Positions 1 through 5,040 of a stretch of DNA of 5,040 nucleotides are shown piece by piece (positions within the stretch are counted from its first letter, which is position 1; each line of letters opens with the position of its first letter). The notes under the pieces are model-generated. The model saw only the letters and a list, made by a program, of their open reading frames with translations. It had not been told where the DNA came from and made no database searches. Source of the DNA: CAZILN01 sp964540005 (GTDB lineage: Bacteria; Bacteroidota; Bacteroidia; Bacteroidales; SM23-62); NCBI GenBank assembly GCA_964540005.1, contig CAZILN010000323.1:1-5040 (forward strand). Direction: 5' to 3'. Position numbers and translations under genes: made by a program.

Positions 1-130
1 CAAAATGGTTTCGGCGGCACTTGATACTATACCATTCTACATGGGAGTTAAATTTTTTATTAAGTACCTGGATTTAGACCCGAATGCCGAATTCCTGGCC
101 AGGGAACAGAAGAAAGAGAAGTACGAATGA
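1..130 (+). CDS. 3' end of a probable queuosine precursor transporter (YhhQ/VUT family), partial
   Basis: The frame starting at base 2 is open to a TGA at 128-130 and gives the last 42 residues of a protein whose start lies before the window. It begins KMVSAALDTIPFYMGVKFF, a hydrophobic stretch that looks like the final transmembrane helix, and ends in a charged, hydrophilic tail (AREQKKEKYE) expected to lie in the cytoplasm. The alanine/leucine-DT-P-F-Y pattern near the C-terminus recalls the YhhQ (vitamin uptake/queuosine precursor transporter) family, inner-membrane proteins that import preQ0/preQ1-type precursors for tRNA queuosine. This assignment rests on one helix only, so another small integral membrane protein is possible. 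The coding call is firmer than the name: the frame runs from the window edge and stops one base short of the convergent aroK stop. Confidence 0.55.
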   Translation, partial: KMVSAALDTIPFYMGVKFFIKYLDLDPNAEFLAREQKKEKYE

Positions 131-131
131 T

Positions 132-635
132 CTAATATCCCGTTATCTGGTATGCCAGCTCCTCTGCTTTTATGGTGCATGCATTAACAATAATTCCCGC
201 CATTTTATAATATTCTTCCCGCTCCCCCAGTGTTGTATTAATATACTCAAGTAATTCCTGATCAGATTTTTCCCTTATCAGAGGTCGGTTATCCCGTGCA
301 TCTTTCAGAATATTAAAAATATCTTCCGGTTTCATTTCCAGGTAAACACTTATCCCCTTAGAGTTGATTATTTCCATATTATTCCTGTGAACAGGCACTC
401 CTCCACCGGTGGAAACAACCAGGTCATCCATAAGAATGATCCGTTGCAGCAATTCGGATTCCATTTCCCTGAAATCAGTTTCACCCCTTTCTGCAAATAT
501 TTCATTAATGGTCTTGCCGTGCGAGCGCTCGATCTCCTCATCCATATCAAGGAACCTGATATTGAGGGTGCCGGCCAGCTCTTTGCCAAGAGTGGTTTTA
601 CCGGAACCCATAAATCCTATTAAAAAAATTCTCAC
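132..635 (-). CDS. aroK: Shikimate kinase
   Basis: A complete 167-aa cytoplasmic enzyme that transfers the ATP gamma-phosphate to the 3-hydroxyl of shikimate, the fifth step of the shikimate pathway to chorismate and the aromatic amino acids. Visible motifs: the Walker A P-loop GFMGSGKTT (residues 7-15, Lys13); DMD at 30-32, whose acidic residues contact shikimate and Mg2+; FRE with Arg56; the TGGG substrate-binding motif (76-79); RDNRPL (114-119), carrying the lid arginine Arg117; and a later arginine (Arg139) in the C-terminal helix region, in the usual place for a substrate contact. Length is typical of the AroK/AroL family. The start is GTG (633-635); it puts the first strand (RIFLIG) directly at the N-terminus as in homologues, and an in-frame TAG at 657-659 limits extension to seven codons. 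No good Shine-Dalgarno sequence is visible. It lies 21 bases after parC and is probably cotranscribed with it. The stop is TAG. Confidence 0.96.
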   Translation of the reverse strand: MRIFLIGFMGSGKTTLGKELAGTLNIRFLDMDEEIERSHGKTINEIFAERGETDFREMESELLQRIILMDDLVVSTGGGVPVHRNNMEIINSKGISVYLEMKPEDIFNILKDARDNRPLIREKSDQELLEYINTTLGEREEYYKMAGIIVNACTIKAEELAYQITGY

Positions 636-656
636 AGGTTTAATACTTTGTGATTC

Positions 657-3305
657 CTACAAGTCGAGTGTCATCTGGGGAGAATCCTTTTCTGTGATCT
701 CAGGCTGGTCATCCCCCTGAGGATCAGCAAGCTCATCTGATACCTCCTCTTCAGGTTCATCACTCATGATGGGTTCAATCTCATTGATCTTTTCCACCTG
801 GTAGCTGGTCATCCGTTTCCCTTTGGCCTTATAACTCTTAATACCAATAAATTCGGCTACTTCAATGATTTCATTCTCACGGTCCTTATTCTTACCGCCG
901 AATTTTATCTCAAACCTCGGATACTCCACAACAGAAAGATTGATCAGCCTGGATTCAGGATTCTCTCCTATAAAACTTGTCAGTTTCTCAAGAGGATCAA
1001 CGGAAAACCGCTTTATATAATGATAGCTTAACTCCGCATCGTAATAAACTGCTGAAAAGATCTTTTTGGGTTTGAATTTCTCGATGAGGTAGAGATCATC
1101 CTCAAAATGGTTTTCAAGACTGTAGGAACATATCCTGAATGAACCGGACCTGGTAATGACAAGCAATTTATCATCCCCGGTAAATTCTCCCAGGAACTTG
1201 CCCCGCCCATCGGCATTCAGCCTGAGCACGTCCTCATCAAACCAGATCTTTCTCCCACCCAGGGTGCTGACCCCTTCCTCTTTCATGACAATCTTATGCA
1301 CACTGTGCCGGGTCAGGATGTTCCCTATTGAATCCCTTCCTTTTATGGCCAGCTCGCTGAAATCCATCTCAAAGTTCAGGTTTTTCAATCTTGGTTTAGG
1401 CTTGAGGAATACTTTTATAACTTCAGCTTCCCCATTGGGGTTGGCACTGAAATACAGTATCCTGGACCTGTCATTATTTTTGGTAAAGTTATATTCCTTT
1501 TCCCTGGTTATTCCCGTAATGGCAGCCCTCTTCATCATGATATTCCCCGATTTGCCGTCACGGTATACCACGTTATAGATGGTCCGGGTATCGTTTTTCT
1601 TAAACACGGCAATATGGATGATTTCGTTGCCAACAAAAACTTTATCATCCACTTTGGTAATTACATAAGTGCCGTCCCGCCTGAAAGTAATTATGTCATC
1701 TATATCGGAACAGTCGCATACGTATTCATCCTTTTTCAGACCGGTGCCAAAGAAACCTTCTTTTCTGTTAACATAGAGTTTCTGGTTGGCTACTACTACT
1801 TTTGTAGCAACAATGGTATCAAAATTCCTTATTTCAGTTTTTCGTTCCCTGCCCTTGCTGTATTTCTTTTTAATGTGCCTGAAATAATTAATTGTATAAG
1901 GAATAATGTTGTCGAGGTGGTTCTTCACCTCTTCAATTTCTGTTTCAATATCTGCTATATGTTCATCAGCTTTTTTGGAATCGAATTTTGATATCCTCTT
2001 GATCTTTATCTCTGTAAGCTTGACAATATCTTCCTCCGTTACCTCCCTGCGCAGATTCTTTTTATAGGGTTCGAGCCCGTTATCAATGGCCTCAATGACT
2101 GCCTCCCATGTCTCACATTCCTCTATGTCGCGGTAGATCCTCTTTTCAATAAATATTTTTTCAAGGGATGATAAATGCCAGTCAGCCTCCAGTTCGTTCA
2201 GCCTGATCTCCAGTTCCATCCGCAGCAGCTCCACTGTATTATCAACGGCTTTGCACAGCATATCACTGACCGCCAGGAACCTGGGCTTCTCTTCATCTAT
2301 TATGCATGAGTTGGGAGAAATGGAGACCTCGCAATCTGTAAAAGCATAGAGTGCATCAATGGTTTTATCGGGGGAGATGCCCGCAGCCAGATGCACCTGT
2401 ATCTCAACATGCTCGGCCGTATTATCATCTATTCTCTTAATTTTGATCTTGCCCTTTTCATTGGCTTTTATGATGGATTCGATCAGGATCCCTGTTGTCT
2501 TTCCAAACGGGATCTCGGTTATTACCAGTTGCTTCTTATCCACCCTTTCGATCTTTGCCCTTACTCTTACAGCACCACCTCTCAGTCCGTCATTGTACCT
2601 TGAAAAATCCGCGAATCCCCCGCTGGGGAAATCTGGAAGGATCTCAAATTTTTTACCCTGTAAATAGTTGATGGAAGCATCTATCAGTTCTATGAAGTTG
2701 TGGGGGAGTATCTTGGAGGCAAGTCCCACTGCAATACCCTCCACTCCCTGTGCCAGCAATAATGGAAACTTAACGGGAAGGGTAAGGGGTTCCTTGTTCC
2801 GGCCGTCGTACGACAATTTCCATTCCGTCGTTTTTGGATTGAATACTACCTCGAGGGCAAATTTTGAAAGCCGTGCCTCAATATACCTTGCCGCGGCAGC
2901 ATTATCACCGGTAAGTGTATTCCCCCAGTTTCCCTGTGTATCTATCAGCAGGTCTTTCTGTCCAAGTTGTACCAGGGCGTCCCCAATTGATGCATCCCCG
3001 TGCGGATGGAACTGCATGGTATGCCCGATGATATTCGCCACCTTATTATAGCGCCCGTCATCAAGCCTCCTCATGGAATGGAGTATCCTGCGCTGAACAG
3101 GTTTCAGTCCGTCTGCCAGGTGGGGAACAGCCCTTTCCAGTATGACATAGGACGCATAATCCAGGAACCAGTCCCGGTACATCCCTGATAAATGAACTGC
3201 CTTGTGAAGGTCTTTTGATGTGGGCGGACCTGTCGGGTCTCCCTCCTCTTCCAGCTTTTCCACCGGTTCAATATTTTCCAGCCTATCTGTCTCTTCCTTG
3301 CTCAC
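657..3305 (-). CDS. parC: DNA topoisomerase IV subunit A (GyrA/ParC family)
   Basis: The 882-aa DNA-cleaving subunit of topoisomerase IV, which with ParE passes one duplex through another to unlink daughter chromosomes. After a poorly conserved, charged N-terminal extension (about 1-38) comes the winged-helix/tower core: ADGLKPVQRRIL (64-75), HPHGD (100-104), and the catalytic Arg140-Tyr141 (RYIEARL; Tyr codon 2883-2885) that forms the 5'-phosphotyrosine. GIAVG with Ile191 matches the DNA-bending isoleucine of GyrA. A helical, coiled-coil-rich gate segment spans about 355-485. The beta-rich C-terminal domain is about 495-835 and has no QRRGGKG-type GyrA box, which favours topoisomerase IV over gyrase. 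A basic patch (823-831, KSYKAKGKR) precedes an acidic tail (841-877) ending in QMTLDL. The start is GTG (3303-3305), one base after the parE stop; no clear Shine-Dalgarno sequence is seen. The stop is TAG. In this phylum the protein is often labelled 'DNA gyrase/topoisomerase IV subunit A'. Adjacency to a short, insertion-free subunit B supports ParC. Confidence 0.95.
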   Translation of the reverse strand: MSKEETDRLENIEPVEKLEEEGDPTGPPTSKDLHKAVHLSGMYRDWFLDYASYVILERAVPHLADGLKPVQRRILHSMRRLDDGRYNKVANIIGHTMQFHPHGDASIGDALVQLGQKDLLIDTQGNWGNTLTGDNAAAARYIEARLSKFALEVVFNPKTTEWKLSYDGRNKEPLTLPVKFPLLLAQGVEGIAVGLASKILPHNFIELIDASINYLQGKKFEILPDFPSGGFADFSRYNDGLRGGAVRVRAKIERVDKKQLVITEIPFGKTTGILIESIIKANEKGKIKIKRIDDNTAEHVEIQVHLAAGISPDKTIDALYAFTDCEVSISPNSCIIDEEKPRFLAVSDMLCKAVDNTVELLRMELEIRLNELEADWHLSSLEKIFIEKRIYRDIEECETWEAVIEAIDNGLEPYKKNLRREVTEEDIVKLTEIKIKRISKFDSKKADEHIADIETEIEEVKNHLDNIIPYTINYFRHIKKKYSKGRERKTEIRNFDTIVATKVVVANQKLYVNRKEGFFGTGLKKDEYVCDCSDIDDIITFRRDGTYVITKVDDKVFVGNEIIHIAVFKKNDTRTIYNVVYRDGKSGNIMMKRAAITGITREKEYNFTKNNDRSRILYFSANPNGEAEVIKVFLKPKPRLKNLNFEMDFSELAIKGRDSIGNILTRHSVHKIVMKEEGVSTLGGRKIWFDEDVLRLNADGRGKFLGEFTGDDKLLVITRSGSFRICSYSLENHFEDDLYLIEKFKPKKIFSAVYYDAELSYHYIKRFSVDPLEKLTSFIGENPESRLINLSVVEYPRFEIKFGGKNKDRENEIIEVAEFIGIKSYKAKGKRMTSYQVEKINEIEPIMSDEPEEEVSDELADPQGDDQPEITEKDSPQMTLDL
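660..677 (-). other. Candidate sliding-clamp-binding hexapeptide at the ParC C-terminus
   Basis: The last six codons of parC encode QMTLDL. This fits the looser hexapeptide form of the bacterial beta-clamp-binding motif (Q-hydrophobic-x-L-x-L), and it sits at the extreme C-terminus after a disordered-looking acidic tail, a common position for such motifs. The match is to a short, low-information pattern, so it may be chance. No interaction is shown by the sequence itself. Confidence 0.35.
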
Positions 3306-3309
3306 TTTA
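3303..3309 (-). other. parE-parC junction, stop and start one base apart
   Basis: Read on the - strand the junction is TAA-A-GTG: the parE stop, one spacer base, then the parC GTG start. The preceding bases (TTTAGTAGAA) hold no recognisable Shine-Dalgarno sequence. With no room for separate initiation signals, ribosomes finishing parE probably re-initiate on parC, which would help keep the two subunits of the A2B2 enzyme in balance. The spacing is seen directly; the coupling is inference. Confidence 0.7.
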
Positions 3310-5040
3310 TTCTACTAAATCTTCTTCAATTTTTAGATTATCAATTATAAAGACCTGCCTGTCTGGAGTATTCTTGCCCATATAAAACTCCAGCAGCTGA
3401 CCGACCGCATCTTCCCTGCTGAGATTGACAGGATCGAGTCTTATGTTTTTTCCAATGAAATGTTTGAATTCATCAGGAGATATCTCTCCCAGCCCCTTGA
3501 ACCTGGTTATCTCCGGATTGTTGCCCAGCTTTTCGACCGCCCTGATCTTTTCCTCTTCAGAATAGCAATAAATTGTTTTTGTTTTGTTCCTTACCCTGAA
3601 CAGTGGTGTCTGCAGGATGAATAAATGTCCTTTTCTAACCAGGTTTGGAAAGAACTGCAGAAAGAAGGTGATCAGAAGCAGGCGGATGTGCATACCGTCC
3701 ACATCGGCATCAGTGGCTATTACCACATTCTTATACCTGAGGTTATCGAGGCCCTCTTCAAGATCCAGGGCTGCCTGCAGGAGGTTGAACTCCTCGTTTT
3801 CATACACGATCTTTTTCGTCAGGCCATATGTGTTCAATGGTTTTCCCTTCAGGCTGAAAACTGCCTGTGTTTCCACATCCCGGGATTTTGTTATCGAACC
3901 GCTGGCCGAATCCCCTTCGGTTATGAATATGGTCGTCTCCAACCGCCTCTCGTGATTCGAATTATAATGGACCTTGCAGTCCCGCAGTTTCTTATTATGC
4001 AGGTTGGCTTTCTTTGCCCGTTCCCGCGCCAGTTTCTTGATGCTGGAAATGGCCTTTCTTTCTTTCTCCGATTCAATTATCTTTTTCAGCAGGATGTCTG
4101 CTGTCCCGGGATTCTTATGAAGGTAGTCATCCAGGTCTTTCTTTAAAAAATCACTTATATAATTCCTCACGCTTGGCCCCTTGGGACCCATATCCTTTGA
4201 CCCAAGCTTGGTCTTGGTCTGTGATTCAAAAACCGGCTCCTCTATCTTAATACTCAGGGCGGCTACAATGGATTGCCGGATATCAGAAGGGTCAAAATCT
4301 TTCCGGAAGAAATCCCTGATGGTCTTTATCAGTGCCTCCTTGAAGGCAACCAGGTGGGTCCCGCCCTGGGTGGTATGCTGTCCGTTTACGAAGGCAAAAT
4401 ATTCATCGGTATACTGATTGCCGTGTGTCATGGCCAGCTCGATATCATGATTCTTAAGATGAATAATCGGGTAAAGTCCGGGTGCACTCAGGTTCTCGTT
4501 CAGCAGATCCACCAGTCCGTTCCGCGATACATACTTTTCCCCGTTTACCGTAATGGTGAGTCCGGCATTCAGGTATACATAGTTCTTAACCAGGGATTCA
4601 ATATATTCCAGTATATAATGATAATTGCCGAACATCTCCCTGTCAGGGACAAAGGATATCAATGTCCCGTTATCCAGTTCGGAGGGTGATTCTTTGCGTT
4701 CCTTTTCCAGGTTACCTGTTGCAAATTCAGCCTGTTTCATCCTGCCTTCCCTGAAGGACTGAACTTCGAAATGGGAAGAAAGAGCATTTACGGCCTTGAT
4801 GCCTACCCCGTTTAATCCGACAGATTTTTTGAAGGCCTTTGAATCGTACTTGGCGCCGGTATTCATCTTTGAAGCTACATCCACAACTTTCCCCAGAGGG
4901 ATTCCGCGTCCGTAGTCCCTTACCTTTACAATGGCATCGGTAATGCTTATCTCGATGGTTTTTCCAAAACCCATCATGTACTCATCCACGGCATTATCCA
5001 GTACCTCCTTGAGCAGGATATATATACCATCATCACGGGA
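3307..5040 (-). CDS. parE: DNA topoisomerase IV subunit B (type IIA), N-terminus beyond window
   Basis: The ATPase subunit of topoisomerase IV; 577 codons are visible and the frame is open through the window edge, so the true start lies past base 5040. By comparison with the family about 40-50 residues are missing. In order: the GHKL motif E-V-L-D-N-A-V-D-E (about 4981-5007) with the catalytic Glu and Mg-binding Asn; DYGRGIP (ATP-binding glycine loop); [14 protein letters not shown] (ATP lid); the transducer domain with the QTK loop (Lys codon 4213-4215) that contacts the gamma-phosphate; the Toprim domain with EGDSA (Glu codon 3916-3918) and DADVD (3697-3711), which hold the Mg2+ for DNA cleavage; and FKGLGE near the C-terminus. 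No GyrB-type long insertion interrupts the Toprim region, as expected for ParE. A start at 4987-4989 (GTG) would cut through the GHKL motif and is not credible. It ends EEDLVE-TAA, one base before the parC start, indicating coupled synthesis of the two partners. Confidence 0.95.
   Translation of the reverse strand, partial: SRDDGIYILLKEVLDNAVDEYMMGFGKTIEISITDAIVKVRDYGRGIPLGKVVDVASKMNTGAKYDSKAFKKSVGLNGVGIKAVNALSSHFEVQSFREGRMKQAEFATGNLEKERKESPSELDNGTLISFVPDREMFGNYHYILEYIESLVKNYVYLNAGLTITVNGEKYVSRNGLVDLLNENLSAPGLYPIIHLKNHDIELAMTHGNQYTDEYFAFVNGQHTTQGGTHLVAFKEALIKTIRDFFRKDFDPSDIRQSIVAALSIKIEEPVFESQTKTKLGSKDMGPKGPSVRNYISDFLKKDLDDYLHKNPGTADILLKKIIESEKERKAISSIKKLARERAKKANLHNKKLRDCKVHYNSNHERRLETTIFITEGDSASGSITKSRDVETQAVFSLKGKPLNTYGLTKKIVYENEEFNLLQAALDLEEGLDNLRYKNVVIATDADVDGMHIRLLLITFFLQFFPNLVRKGHLFILQTPLFRVRNKTKTIYCYSEEEKIRAVEKLGNNPEITRFKGLGEISPDEFKHFIGKNIRLDPVNLSREDAVGQLLEFYMGKNTPDRQVFIIDNLKIEEDLVE

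Noticed and set aside
402..413. A 12-base perfect palindrome, TCCACCGGTGGA.
   Set aside because: It falls on the codons of the conserved STGGG motif of aroK, so protein constraint explains most of it; no regulatory site is expected in mid-gene.
522..531. A 10-base perfect palindrome, CGAGCGCTCG, inside aroK.
   Set aside because: It is a single copy within conserved coding sequence with no flanking repeats; chance is sufficient.
636..656. A possible Bacteroidota-type promoter (a TTTG-containing stretch, TAATACTTTG on the + strand) in the parC-aroK gap.
   Set aside because: It does not have the TAnnTTTG spacing, lies on the wrong strand for aroK, and the gap is too short for a full promoter.
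1614..1991. A 125-codon + strand open frame with hydrophobic segments resembling a small membrane protein.
   Set aside because: It lies wholly antisense to the coiled-coil and C-terminal-domain region of parC, with no independent start signals or recognisable family; it is a shadow of the real gene.
3625..4146. A 173-codon + strand open frame.
   Set aside because: It is antisense to the parE Toprim region, whose motifs are intact on the - strand; its composition is not like a real protein family.
4987..4989. GTG as a possible start of parE.
   Set aside because: The frame continues to the window edge and the codons upstream encode the first half of the conserved GHKL motif (KEVLDNA), so the gene is truncated by the window and does not start here.

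Overview
The window is ordinary, densely packed chromosomal DNA, most likely from a member of the Bacteroidota (Bacteroidales or Marinilabiliales-like). The evidence is the protein character: the topoisomerase IV subunits carry wording I associate with that phylum (HPHGDASIGDAL and a KAKGKRMTSYQV segment in subunit [16 protein letters not shown] and [10 protein letters not shown] in subunit B). Base composition is moderate and starts lack clear Shine-Dalgarno sequences, which fits. I see no mobile element, CRISPR array, RNA gene or non-coding stretch longer than about 21 bases.

Layout: bases 1-130 (+ strand) hold the last 42 codons of a membrane protein that looks like a YhhQ-family queuosine precursor transporter. 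Its stop is one base from the stop of the convergent gene aroK (132-635, - strand, shikimate kinase). Upstream of aroK on the - strand lie parC (657-3305, topoisomerase IV subunit A, 882 aa) and then parE (3307 to beyond 5040, subunit B, N-terminus cut by the window edge). The - strand order is therefore parE-parC-aroK, with a 1-base gap at the first junction and a 21-base gap at the second, as expected of one transcript. Any promoter would lie beyond base 5040.

Function: ParE supplies the ATPase (GHKL) and Toprim metal site; ParC supplies the active-site tyrosine and the DNA-binding C-terminal domain. Together they form the A2B2 enzyme that decatenates replicated chromosomes. AroK phosphorylates shikimate on the way to chorismate and is functionally unrelated, so its place in the operon probably reflects genome economy.

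I did not find an undescribed system. The items most worth a second look are a sliding-clamp-binding-like hexapeptide (QMTLDL) at the extreme C-terminus of ParC behind an acidic tail, an alanine at the usual quinolone-contact serine of ParC, and the fact that aroK lies in the same reading frame as parC, separated by one TAG and seven sense codons.
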